Assembly (NCBI GenBank): GCA_021151615.1
Contig: JAGKXA010000183.1
Span: 1 to 9,678 of the forward strand
Reading direction: 5' to 3'
DNA: 9,678 nt
DNA from: Cellvibrionaceae bacterium
GTDB taxonomy: Bacteria > Pseudomonadota > Gammaproteobacteria > Pseudomonadales > Cellvibrionaceae
Shown: piece by piece, positions 1 to 7,209 of the stretch
Layout: every line of letters starts with the position of its first letter
How positions within the stretch are numbered: position 1 is the first letter of the stretch
Made by a program: the position numbers and the translations under genes
The notes under the pieces: model-generated
What the model was told of the DNA's origin: nothing
Seen by the model: only the letters and a program-made list of their open reading frames with translations
The model's database searches: none

Positions 1-853
1 TCGACGAGCCGGTGCAGAAACGGTCGGGCAGGTCGATAAATTTGAACTGCGATGAAGTCCAGAGCACCAGCTCTTCGCTCATGCGCGACATATGCGTGAG
101 CAGGATACTGGCGAAGGCGCAGAATTCGATAGCAAAGTCGCGGTCGCTCACCGAGTCCAGCGAGTTTTCGGTCGGTGCCTCAAAGCCGAGCAGTTGCGCG
201 GTGTAGGCACGGTCGATCGGGTAGGTAGTTCCGGCCAGGGCAGCGGCACCCAGTGGCAGGTAGTTCATGCGCTTGCGGCAATCCAGCAGGCGGCCATAGT
301 CGCGCTGCAGCATTTCAAACCAGGCGAGGATGTGATGGCCAAAAGTCACTGGCTGGGCAGTTTGCAGATGGGTAAAGCCGGGCATGATGGTATCAGTATT
401 GGCTTCTGCCAATTGCAGCATACCCTGCTGCAAACGGGTTAGCTCTTGAGCGATAGCGTCGATTTCGTCGCGCATATACAAACGAATATCGGTGGCGACT
501 TGATCGTTGCGCGAACGGCCGGTATGAAGTTTCTTGCCAGTGATGCCAATGCGTTGGGTGAGCAGTGCTTCGATGTTCATGTGCACATCTTCCAGGCTCA
601 CCGACCAGGTAAATTTGCCAGCGACTATCTCTGCACGGATTTCTTCCAGGCCAGCGATGATCTGATCGCGCTCGGTTTCAGTCAGCACGCCCACTTTGGC
701 GAGCATGGTGGCGTGGGCGATGGAGCCATTGATATCGTGGTGATAGAGGCGGTAATCAAAACCGATAGACGCGGTAAAACGCTCGACAAAGGCATCAGTC
801 GCTTCGCTAAAGCGGCCGCCCCAGGGTTTGATCGGCTGGTCATTCTGGCTCAT
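1..853 (-). CDS. argH: Argininosuccinate lyase, N-terminal 284 codons (C-terminus beyond window edge)
   Basis: Cytoplasmic enzyme that splits argininosuccinate into arginine and fumarate, the last step of arginine synthesis; the family forms homotetramers. Reading the minus strand from ATG at 853-851 gives MSQNDQPIKPWGGRF, matching the WGGRF start typical of ArgH. It continues with DVHMNIE (about residue 89), KKLHTGRSRNDQVATD (108-122), the MPGFTHLQTAQPVTF block (157-171, with the conserved His at about 162), ALAGTTYPIDR (205-215) and SLDSVSDRD (231-239). The frame leaves the window at residues TGSS, the beginning of the GSSxMPxKxNP loop that holds the catalytic serine. The usual length is about 465 residues, so roughly 60% is present. 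No clear Shine-Dalgarno precedes the ATG; the start was chosen because the family N-terminus begins only a few residues later. It is divergent from the algZ-like gene, as in Pseudomonas. No frameshift was seen. Confidence 0.97.
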   Translation of the reverse strand, partial: MSQNDQPIKPWGGRFSEATDAFVERFTASIGFDYRLYHHDINGSIAHATMLAKVGVLTETERDQIIAGLEEIRAEIVAGKFTWSVSLEDVHMNIEALLTQRIGITGKKLHTGRSRNDQVATDIRLYMRDEIDAIAQELTRLQQGMLQLAEANTDTIMPGFTHLQTAQPVTFGHHILAWFEMLQRDYGRLLDCRKRMNYLPLGAAALAGTTYPIDRAYTAQLLGFEAPTENSLDSVSDRDFAIEFCAFASILLTHMSRMSEELVLWTSSQFKFIDLPDRFCTGSS

Positions 854-962
854 GAGGAAGTATCCACAAACGTAAAATAATGAAGGAGTTAACGGGCATA
901 GCTAGGCTAAGATTCGCATTTTTGCGTGAAGCGAAAACTGCCGTGGCGCTACAAGGCCGCGC

Positions 963-968
963 ATTATA
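963..968 (-). promoter_or_regulatory. Candidate -10 element for argH
   Basis: On the minus strand this reads a perfect TATAAT, 110 bp upstream of the argH ATG. The -35 partner is weak: AACTTA at 17 bp spacing or CAACTT at 18 bp. A good TTGACG lies nearby, but with an 11-bp spacer, which is too close. The element is therefore plausible but unproven. The rest of the 854-1033 spacer holds only a small CGCA-TTTT-TGCG hairpin (915-926) and no convincing plus-strand promoter for the kinase gene. Confidence 0.35.
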
Positions 969-1033
969 GCCCAAGCTATCGTCAATAAGTTGGGCCAGTG
1001 ACCGGCCAACCGGGGAAAAACCACAGAGGATTT

Positions 1034-2131
1034 ATGCCTGCACCCAGGGTCAAAAATACCCGCGCCGAAGCGCGCGAACCGCTCACCCCTTTTCTGCCTG
1101 ATTTATGTAATAGTCAGGCGGTATTCCTTCTGGTGCTGGTGGCGGAATTGTTGGCGCTCTTGTTGACCATTAGCGCTCCGTCAGGGCTGCGAAATTTCAA
1201 TTGGGATAAATTGGCCTTGGTTTCGGTGCAGGTGCAATGGATTGTCTTGTGCAGTGCAGTTGCGCTCTGCCGTATGCGCTTCTGGTTAGGTCGACAAACC
1301 CAAATTAAGGCAGGGAGCGCAAGTTACGCAGTAGTGCTGTTGATTACCTTGATCTTGTCACTCCTGGGACAATGGATAATTTATGGCGTTAGTGATTTGG
1401 TTCTGGTGGCCGAACGCCCTGCTGGGTTTGATTATTGGCTGTTAGCAGACAACCTGGCGTTGGCGGCAATCCTCTCGGGTATTTTGTTGCGCTATCTCTA
1501 TCTGCAGCAGCAATTGCGCAATCAGCAGCAGGCGGAGATGCAGGCGCGCATCCAAGCCTTGCAGTCGCGTATTCGTCCGCATTTTTTATTTAATAGTATG
1601 AATTCAATTGCCAGTCTGATCAGTACCGAGCCGGATACCGCTGAGCGAGTAGTGGAAGATTTGTCCGAGCTTTTTCGCGCAAGCCTGGCTGAGCCTTCAC
1701 TTATTCCGCTGGAGCGCGAGTTGACCCTATGTAAGCACTACCTGGATATTGAGCAACTGCGTCTGGGGCGCCGTTTGCAGGTGGATTGGCAAATCGGCAG
1801 CTACACTAGTGAAGTGAAAATCCCGAGCCTGATGTTGCAACCGCTGGTGGAGAATGCGATCTTCCACGGCGTGGAGCCCATGCCCAAGGGTGGGAAAATT
1901 ACCATCAAGGTTTCGCAAAACGATAAGCAACTGAGTATTGTCATTAGCAACCCCTATGTCCTGGTAAAACGAAATACGCAAAACCACGAACATTCCCAGC
2001 GCCATAATCGTATGGCATTGGATAATATTCGCCGCCGGCTAACGGCACATTTCGGCGGTGCCGCACGGTTATCCAGCAGCGCGGAAAACGGTGTGTTTAC
2101 CACGTATATCTTTTGCCCGTTAACAGTGTGA
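1034..2131 (+). CDS. algZ: AlgZ/FimS-like LytS-family sensor histidine kinase
   Basis: Inner-membrane sensor kinase, expected to phosphorylate the AlgR-type regulator encoded 48 bp downstream. Numbering from ATG 1034 (365 aa), four hydrophobic segments at about 29-50, 60-80, 97-118 and 134-156 form the sensor. A Gln-rich coiled-coil stretch (158-178) leads into the His_kinase block RIRPHFLFNSMNSIASL, with the phospho-acceptor His near 183, and the ATPase N-box LQPLVENAIFHG, with Asn near 274. The glycine-rich G1 box (DxGxG) is not present: the matching position reads ISNPYVLV, followed by RMALDNIRRRL, a divergence also associated with AlgZ/FimS. The longest frame starts at a GTG at 998 with no ribosome site; ATG 1034 has AGAGGA at 1025-1030 and is preferred, though the 3-nt spacing is short. 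The order argH, algZ, algR matches Pseudomonas. The signal sensed cannot be read from the sequence. Confidence 0.88.
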   Translation: MPAPRVKNTRAEAREPLTPFLPDLCNSQAVFLLVLVAELLALLLTISAPSGLRNFNWDKLALVSVQVQWIVLCSAVALCRMRFWLGRQTQIKAGSASYAVVLLITLILSLLGQWIIYGVSDLVLVAERPAGFDYWLLADNLALAAILSGILLRYLYLQQQLRNQQQAEMQARIQALQSRIRPHFLFNSMNSIASLISTEPDTAERVVEDLSELFRASLAEPSLIPLERELTLCKHYLDIEQLRLGRRLQVDWQIGSYTSEVKIPSLMLQPLVENAIFHGVEPMPKGGKITIKVSQNDKQLSIVISNPYVLVKRNTQNHEHSQRHNRMALDNIRRRLTAHFGGAARLSSSAENGVFTTYIFCPLTV

Positions 2132-2179
2132 GAGCTGAGCGTGCAAATAAATTGTTAGTCATCCACAGAGAAAATAAGT

Positions 2180-2920
2180 ATGGATGTGTTGATTGTTGAT
2201 GATGAAGCCCTGGCGCGGCAGCGACTGGTGCGTATGGTGGAGAAGATTGACGGCTTCTCTGTGGTTGCAGAAGCGGATGGCGCCGAGGAGGCCATGGTTG
2301 CCATCACGGCGCATGATCCGGATATAGTGTTGCTGGATATTCAAATGCCGGGGCGTGATGGTTTGTCGCTCGCGCGCGACATCGCTGCTTTGGAAGATCC
2401 ACCGGCGATAATTTTTTGCACGGCTTACGATCAGTACGCGTTGGATGCCTTTGGCACTAACGCGGTGGGCTATTTGCTTAAACCGGTAAAGGCTGAGCAA
2501 TTATTGCAAGTGTTGGAAAAAGCTACCAAGCTCAACAAAATCCAACGTGTTGCCGCGCAGAAAAAATCAGCTCCCAAAAAAGAAAACCAACGCACCCAAA
2601 TCAGTGCCAAAACCCGACGCGGTGTGGAGTTAATTCCCGTTGAGGATGTACGCTACTTTCTTGCCGATCATAAATACGTGACGGTTTATCATCGCAACGG
2701 TGAACATTTGCTCGATGAAACCCTAAAGGAGTTGGAGGAAGAGTTTGTCGGCCGTTTTGTGCGCGTGCACCGCAATTCGCTGGTGTCCATCAAACATATT
2801 GAAGCCTTGGAACGCACGGCACAAGGCCAGTACCAGGTGCGTTTAGCGGATATAGAAACGCGCCCGGTTATCAGTCGCCGTCATGTCAGTGATTTGAAAG
2901 ATCTACTAAAAATGATGTGA
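2180..2920 (+). CDS. algR: AlgR-like LytTR response regulator
   Basis: Cytoplasmic DNA-binding response regulator of 246 aa, presumably the partner of the kinase just upstream (same strand, 48-bp gap, likely one operon). The receiver domain (about 1-118) shows the acidic pair D7-D8 in VLIVDDE, the phospho-acceptor D53 in IVLLDIQMPG, T81 in FCTAYD and K101 in LLKPV. A basic, Lys-rich linker (about 117-140) joins a LytTR DNA-binding domain (about 145-245) with RRGVELIPVEDVRYFLADHKYV, VRVHRNSLV and a final SRRHVSDLKDLL. These blocks closely follow Pseudomonas AlgR, which controls alginate, type IV pili and virulence genes by binding CCGTTCGTC-like boxes. What it controls here is unknown. AGAGA about 9 bases before the ATG is a modest ribosome site. 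No hairpin terminator is evident after the stop codon. Confidence 0.9.
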   Translation: MDVLIVDDEALARQRLVRMVEKIDGFSVVAEADGAEEAMVAITAHDPDIVLLDIQMPGRDGLSLARDIAALEDPPAIIFCTAYDQYALDAFGTNAVGYLLKPVKAEQLLQVLEKATKLNKIQRVAAQKKSAPKKENQRTQISAKTRRGVELIPVEDVRYFLADHKYVTVYHRNGEHLLDETLKELEEEFVGRFVRVHRNSLVSIKHIEALERTAQGQYQVRLADIETRPVISRRHVSDLKDLLKMM

Positions 2921-2936
2921 TTGGATGTTTTATGTT

Positions 2937-2945
2937 GCGTTCGTT
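2937..2945 (+). promoter_or_regulatory. Possible AlgR box just after algR
   Basis: GCGTTCGTT shares the seven-base core CGTTCGT with the Pseudomonas AlgR box CCGTTCGTC. It lies 17 bp after the algR stop and about 230 bp before the secreted CBM2 protein gene. A nine-base match with two mismatches is expected by chance now and then, so this is only a candidate. Confidence 0.2.
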
Positions 2946-2946
2946 T

Positions 2947-3016
2947 GCAATGATTATTTTTGTTAGCGGTTGATAAACTTGTGTGGTTTTTATGGTTGAA
3001 CATCTGCAATCATTGC
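2947..3016. repeat. Separated 9-bp inverted repeat containing a local palindrome
   Basis: GCAATGATT (2947-2955) and AATCATTGC (3008-3016) are exact reverse complements 52 bp apart. The right copy is also part of an 11-bp palindrome, GCAAT-C-ATTGC (3006-3016). The pair lies in the non-coding stretch between algR and the CBM2 protein gene, where operators would be expected. Dimer binding at each half or looping between them is possible, but no known regulator is recognised from the motif. A weak transcription terminator for algR is a less likely reading because the loop is long and AT-rich. Confidence 0.4.
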
Positions 3017-3095
3017 TACCAAAAATGTTTACGCAAATTTTATTTAAGTTAAGCGCCATCGATTAGCAAAGAGAGATCACTGCACTTTTTTGAGG

Positions 3096-3165
3096 CGCAT
3101 TACCCTCGACAATGCGACGCTTTTTCCCATTCAGGGCAAGCGTTCAATTTATTTATCGTCGAGGG
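3096..3165 (+). promoter_or_regulatory. Putative H-type pseudoknot leader masking the ribosome binding site
   Basis: CGCATT (3096-3101) and AATGCG (3111-3116) form a 6-bp hairpin. Its 9-base loop is ACCCTCGAC; eight of these bases, CCCTCGAC (3103-3110), are exactly complementary to GTCGAGGG (3158-3165). That stretch contains the GAGGG Shine-Dalgarno, four bases before the ATG at 3170. In RNA this is a classical H-type pseudoknot: stem 1 of 6 bp, a one-base crossing loop (A3102), stem 2 of 8 bp stacked with no gap, and a 41-base connecting loop. Forming it would hide the ribosome site. It matches no riboswitch class I recognise. The transcription start is not mapped, so it is only assumed that the mRNA includes it. 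Confidence 0.5.
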
Positions 3166-3169
3166 AACA

Positions 3170-5341
3170 ATGAATATCACTACTAAAAAATTATTGCGGC
3201 AATCGGTATTTTTGCTGGGTGCAGGTTTAACTCTACACGCCTCCAGCAGCTTTGCGGCACGCTGCGAATATCTTGTGCAAAGCGATTGGAATACCGGCTT
3301 TGTGGCCGCTATTCGCATCACCAACGATACCAGTACACCCATTAGCGGTTGGTCAGTCAATTGGACCTATTCCGATGGAACTACCCGTACCGGCGGATGG
3401 AATGCCAACGTCAGTGGTAGCAATCCGTACACTGCAACTGGCGTGGGCTGGAATAACCAGATTAATCCTGGCCAAAGTGTGGAATTTGGGGTGCAGGGCA
3501 ATAAGGGGGTTGCCAACTCGCCGGCAGCGCGTCCGGTTGTGAGCGGTAGTGTCTGTTCGTCACCAACGAGCAGTCCATCTACCAGTGCATCGACTACTAG
3601 TCGTCCAGGCACTAGTATGCCGACGATCAGTAGTCCATCCACCAGCAATCCATTTATCAGTGCACCTTCGACCAGCAGCTACTCCAGCGTGTCGACCAGC
3701 AGGAGCGTTAGCAGCACTTCAGCGGGATCGGTTGGCAGTGCAGGCAATTCAAATTCCAGTTTATCCAGCGTGAGTTCGCGCCCCTCATCGGTGTCTTCGG
3801 TAGGATCGAGCAGTTCCAAAGGGGTTAATCATCCCCCGGTAGCGCGTTTGACGTTAACCGCAAATGGATTGACTGTGCGTGCTAACGCGTTGGCATCCAC
3901 TGATGAGGATGCGGATAAACTGCGCTACACCATTGCTTTTGGTAGCGGCAGTGCTTTTCTATACGGTGATGTCTGGTACACCTACAAATCACCGGGAACT
4001 TACCCGGTTACTGTTTCAGTGGACGACGGCACAACAATTAGTGAAACACAGGAGTTCATTACCCTTACTGGTGCCGGCAGTAATCAACCGCCGATTGCTG
4101 TGCTCAATGTTGTGCGTGATAACCAACGTATAATCGCTTATGCCAACACCTCATACGATGCTGAAAAAACTGGCGGATTGACCTATTTGTGGGATTTTGG
4201 TGAAGGGCAGTTTAGTGGCGCACTCCAGCAATCATTTTATAATTGCGGCACACTACGCCCCGCAACCCCTGTCACTTTGACAGTATCAGATGGGGAGCTT
4301 GCCGACACCGTGCAAGGCTCTGCTGCCCTGCCATGTGGCGCCTTCCAGGATACCGGTGGCTCAGCAAACTTTACCTACACAGTAGATGGTTTAAATGTGA
4401 AGGTGGATGCGCGTACGTCCTATCAGGCGCGCGCGTTGGACTGGGATTTTGGTGATACAACTGGCCAGGCCAGCAGTAGCCAAACCAGTAGCCGAGGCAG
4501 TGGTCGCTTATTGGAATCCCATACCTATGCAACGGCAGGCACCTACAACATCAAGCTGACGGCTTATGGCGACTTTGGTAATGGAACGAAAACCATTCCG
4601 GTGACTGTGGGTAATCTCGTGGCGAGCTCCTCATCGTCCAGTAGCAGTGTTCGCAGTTCTTCCAGTGTCAGTAGTGTGCCCAATCATTACGATGCGCCGC
4701 GCGCAACGATTGCGCCAGTGATCGATGGCAGCGTGGATGCAGTCTGGGAGCGCGCCGCCTGGGCGCCGATCAATGTGTACTGGTTGGGCACTCAACCCAA
4801 TCCATCGGCGGCGGATTATACGGGTCGCTACAAGGCGCTCTGGGATGAGGATTATCTCTACCTCTTGTATGACGTCACTGATGATCGTATCTACGACGGC
4901 GTGCGCGATGCGCTGGATCGCTACTGGGAAGATGACACGGTGGAGCTGTTTATCGACGAAAATAAAAACGGCGGCCAACACGGTTACAACACCAGTGCCT
5001 GGGCCTATCACATCAGCACCTATGGCGATGTGGTTGATTACACCACCTCGGGGCCAAAACTGTTGAACGATCACGTCACCAGTCGTCTGGTCAGCAATGG
5101 CAGCAAGCATATTTGGGAATTGCGGGTGCGTATCTATGGCGAGGATTACGCCGATTGGAAAGCCAATACCCCGCTCAAATTGTTTAGCGGCAAGTTGATG
5201 GGCTTCTCGGCCTGTTACATCGACAATGATGGCAGCGCGCAGCGCGAAACCATGATGGGCTCGGTAAATACACCGGGTCACAAAAACAATCAGGGTTATC
5301 TGGATGCGAGTGTGTTTGGTTCAATGCGTTTGGTTGAATAA
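3170..5341 (+). CDS. Secreted non-catalytic CBM2 - PKD x3 - CBM9-like carbohydrate-binding protein
   Basis: Exported 723-aa protein with no recognisable catalytic module. Order: signal peptide (1-30, cleavage near SSFAA/R); CBM2 (31-129), with the C32/C129 disulfide pair and the three planar cellulose-binding tryptophans at about W40, W77 and W94; a Ser/Thr linker (130-219) with PSTS-like units; three PKD-like folds at about 220-300, 305-390 (WDFGEG, plus a possible C359/C389 disulfide) and 397-482 (WDFGD, HTYATAGTYNIKL); a poly-Ser linker (485-503); and a C-terminal CBM9/DOMON-like domain (507-723) with VIDGSVDAVWERAAW, ALWDEDYLYLLYDVTDD and WEDDTVELFID. CBM2 binds crystalline cellulose or xylan. 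CBM9 members bind reducing ends of glucans and xylans; that specificity is family knowledge and unproven here. GAGGGA four bases before the ATG fixes the start. It is convergent with the mannanase gene, whose CBM2 is very similar. It may be a scaffold, adhesin or enzyme-targeting accessory, or partner a redox or LPMO system. Confidence 0.85.
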   Translation: MNITTKKLLRQSVFLLGAGLTLHASSSFAARCEYLVQSDWNTGFVAAIRITNDTSTPISGWSVNWTYSDGTTRTGGWNANVSGSNPYTATGVGWNNQINPGQSVEFGVQGNKGVANSPAARPVVSGSVCSSPTSSPSTSASTTSRPGTSMPTISSPSTSNPFISAPSTSSYSSVSTSRSVSSTSAGSVGSAGNSNSSLSSVSSRPSSVSSVGSSSSKGVNHPPVARLTLTANGLTVRANALASTDEDADKLRYTIAFGSGSAFLYGDVWYTYKSPGTYPVTVSVDDGTTISETQEFITLTGAGSNQPPIAVLNVVRDNQRIIAYANTSYDAEKTGGLTYLWDFGEGQFSGALQQSFYNCGTLRPATPVTLTVSDGELADTVQGSAALPCGAFQDTGGSANFTYTVDGLNVKVDARTSYQARALDWDFGDTTGQASSSQTSSRGSGRLLESHTYATAGTYNIKLTAYGDFGNGTKTIPVTVGNLVASSSSSSSSVRSSSSVSSVPNHYDAPRATIAPVIDGSVDAVWERAAWAPINVYWLGTQPNPSAADYTGRYKALWDEDYLYLLYDVTDDRIYDGVRDALDRYWEDDTVELFIDENKNGGQHGYNTSAWAYHISTYGDVVDYTTSGPKLLNDHVTSRLVSNGSKHIWELRVRIYGEDYADWKANTPLKLFSGKLMGFSACYIDNDGSAQRETMMGSVNTPGHKNNQGYLDASVFGSMRLVE

Positions 5342-5370
5342 CTCCCTCGTACAATTAACTTGCGCAATAG

Positions 5371-5408
5371 AAACGAAAACCCCGCCGTAAAAAGCGGGGT
5401 TTTCGTTT
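5371..5408. terminator. Bidirectional rho-independent terminator between convergent genes
   Basis: AAACGAAAACCCCGC (5371-5385) and GCGGGGTTTTCGTTT (5394-5408) are perfect reverse complements, giving a 15-bp stem with an 8-base loop. The A/T end of the stem supplies a T-run in either direction (GCGGGGTTTTCGTTTT on plus, the equivalent on minus). It sits 30 bp after the stop of the CBM2 protein gene and 48 bp after the stop of the mannanase gene on the other strand, so it can end both transcripts. Confidence 0.93.
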
Positions 5409-5455
5409 TAGCGGCAAGTATCAGTTTGCGGAAACAGCGATTTTTCCACCGAACA

Positions 5456-7132
5456 TTAACGGCAGGTCACTGCAGGTGTTTCCACGCTGCCACCGTTGGT
5501 ATTGCCCTGGAAGCCGAATTCCACCGTTTGTCCGGCGCCTATGGTGGAGTTCCAGCTAACACCGGTAGCGCTGTATGGATTACTGCCGCTGAGTGTGACA
5601 TTCCATGAGCTGGTGATGCGGTTATTGCCGCTGTATTGCCAACTGGCAGTCCAGCCGGATTTGCTGCTGGTGCCCGAATTGGTCACGCGAATAGCGCCGG
5701 TAAAACCTGAGCCCCAGGAATTACTCACCACATAAGTACAGCTCAATCCGCCCGTGTTGCTGACGCTGCTCGCGCTGCTGGACGAAGGCGCAATACTACT
5801 GCGGCTGCTGGACGAAGCGGGTGTACTGCTTTTGGATGAGGGCGCAGTACTGCTGCCAACACTGGAGCTGCCCCCTTCAACTCCCCAAGGGGCCGGTAGT
5901 GCGGCGCAACTGGTGCGACCTACGCAGCTTTGCTGGTTTTCCCAGCCCCAACCGGATGCTGTGTTGACGCAGATTGGATAGCGATTGCCATACCAGTTAC
6001 AGGTACCGCCAGTGTTGCTCACCGAGGACGAACTGCTGGAGCGAAGGCTGGACGAGCCGGGTGCGATTGATGAGGGCGCTGCACTGCTGGGCGCAACACT
6101 GGAGCGAACACTACTGGAAGAGCTGGTGGTGGTGCCGCTGAAATGGGTTGCCAGGCGCGAGGTCGCTTTGATGCCATTGGTACTGTTAATCAGGTAGTTG
6201 CCCCAGGTGCTGAGTGACCCGGCATTCCAGTTGTTGACTATATCCAGTTGCACGCAGCAACTGCCGTTGCCGCTCCAGCTCCAGCCCATGTAGCCAATAC
6301 GCATATCCTGCGCGTATTGCAGGATGGCCTCCTCGGCGACATTACTGCCGCTGTGCTCAGCACCGAACTCGCCCACCACAATTGGCAAACCGCGGTTCTG
6401 GAAGCTGCTCAGGTAGCTCTGCACAATGCTCGCGCTGTTGTAAACCTCGTACATATGGACCGAGAAAATGGTGTTTTTCAGGGTGTCTGCCGCAAAAATG
6501 GTCGCGGCGTTGTCGCGCATTGCATTGGACCAATCCTGCCCCCAGTTGGCAGCGTCAACCATAAGCTGGTGCGTCAAGCCGCCGCTGCGCAGCGCGCGCA
6601 CTGCAGTGATGGTATCGCTGGTGTAAGTGGCTGCCGGGGTGCTGTTGCCGAAGGGTTCGTTGGCAATATTCACAATCACATAATCTTCCTGGCCGGTGAT
6701 GGCGGCTTTGATGTCGCTGCTTAACCAGTATTCGGTGGCGCGGCTGATGTGGGTCGCGGCGGCGCTTTCACCGTAGCCGGTGGAATCGTGTACTTCCAGC
6801 ACGCACACCAGTTTATTCGCCTTGCATTGGTTGATGATGTTGGTGACATCACTGCCGCTGGTGCGGGTCCATTGGGTGCCGTTGGCCAGCACGACACGCA
6901 CCGAGTTTGCACCCGTGGCCGCTATGTCTTTTAGCGATTGGCTGAGGCGATCTGGATACCAGGTGTGAGCGTGGTTAACCCCGCGGAACACGAAGGGATT
7001 GCCATTGGGGTCCAGGATTTGCGCGCCGTTTACACTCCAGCCGGCAAATGCAGGGGATACCATGGCAGCGGTTAGTACAGCCAGGGCGGTTTGTTTCAGG
7101 CGTGAGTGCTTGAGTGTGATCAGGTTTTTCAT
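5456..7132 (-). CDS. Secreted GH5 endo-beta-1,4-mannanase with CBM10 and CBM2
   Basis: Extracellular 558-aa enzyme expected to cut beta-1,4-mannosidic bonds inside mannan and galacto- or glucomannan with retention. Order: Sec signal peptide (1-30, MVSPAFA/GW); GH5 barrel (31-332), resembling the bacterial mannanase subfamily GH5_8 from FRGVNHAHTWYPDRL onward, with acid/base E159 in NIANEP and nucleophile E255 in VVGEFGAEH; poly-Ser linker (335-373); CBM10 (376-417; CNWYGNRYPICVN, WGWEN and four Cys); second Ser linker (420-460); CBM2 (463-558) with C465/C557 and tryptophans W473, W510 and W527. The frame stays open 30 codons further upstream, but ATG 7132 is chosen: AAGGAA (7138-7143) lies five bases before it and the signal peptide starts there. 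Both binding modules target crystalline cellulose, placing the enzyme on plant cell walls. Specificity within GH5 is from resemblance. The gene has a long structured leader and a LacI-type operator upstream. Confidence 0.93.
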   Translation of the reverse strand: MKNLITLKHSRLKQTALAVLTAAMVSPAFAGWSVNGAQILDPNGNPFVFRGVNHAHTWYPDRLSQSLKDIAATGANSVRVVLANGTQWTRTSGSDVTNIINQCKANKLVCVLEVHDSTGYGESAAATHISRATEYWLSSDIKAAITGQEDYVIVNIANEPFGNSTPAATYTSDTITAVRALRSGGLTHQLMVDAANWGQDWSNAMRDNAATIFAADTLKNTIFSVHMYEVYNSASIVQSYLSSFQNRGLPIVVGEFGAEHSGSNVAEEAILQYAQDMRIGYMGWSWSGNGSCCVQLDIVNNWNAGSLSTWGNYLINSTNGIKATSRLATHFSGTTTSSSSSVRSSVAPSSAAPSSIAPGSSSLRSSSSSSVSNTGGTCNWYGNRYPICVNTASGWGWENQQSCVGRTSCAALPAPWGVEGGSSSVGSSTAPSSKSSTPASSSSRSSIAPSSSSASSVSNTGGLSCTYVVSNSWGSGFTGAIRVTNSGTSSKSGWTASWQYSGNNRITSSWNVTLSGSNPYSATGVSWNSTIGAGQTVEFGFQGNTNGGSVETPAVTCR

Positions 7133-7193
7133 AGGTTTTCCTTTTTGCAACCAAAAGCCTAAAGGCTCGCGGCTGCATCTGGTGGTTATTGTT

Positions 7194-7202
7194 ATCAAAC
7201 GG
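7194..7202 (-). promoter_or_regulatory. Possible AlgR-like box in the mannanase leader
   Basis: On the minus strand CCGTTTGAT shares seven of nine bases with the CCGTTTGTC form of the Pseudomonas AlgR box. It lies inside the presumed 5' untranslated region, about 62 bp before the mannanase ATG, which is an unusual place for an activator. Low weight by itself. Confidence 0.15.
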
Positions 7203-7209
7203 GTTTTGG

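Noticed and set aside
92..880. Open plus-strand frames at 92-442 and 446-880
   Set aside because: They lie antisense within argH, whose minus-strand translation matches the family throughout; the plus-strand products show no recognisable domain.
980..985. TTGACG on the minus strand as -35 of argH
   Set aside because: Only 11 bp separates it from the TATAAT at 963-968, too short for sigma-70.
998..1036. GTG at 998 as start of the sensor kinase
   Set aside because: No ribosome site precedes it and the 12 extra residues are unlike the family; ATG 1034 has AGAGGA just upstream. Not fully excluded.
3028..3037. TTTACGCAAA as a LacI-type operator upstream of the CBM2 protein
   Set aside because: Only TTT/AAA and the central CG match; the flanking TG and CA of the mannanase sites are missing.
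3061..3169. Known riboswitch (cyclic di-GMP GEMM type) in the CBM2 protein leader
   Set aside because: The GEMM conserved blocks are not present; the hairpin plus ribosome-site complement is a different architecture.
6248..6724. 158-codon open frame on the plus strand
   Set aside because: It is antisense to the GH5 catalytic domain, which has intact catalytic residues; high-GC third positions on the coding strand make such shadows common.
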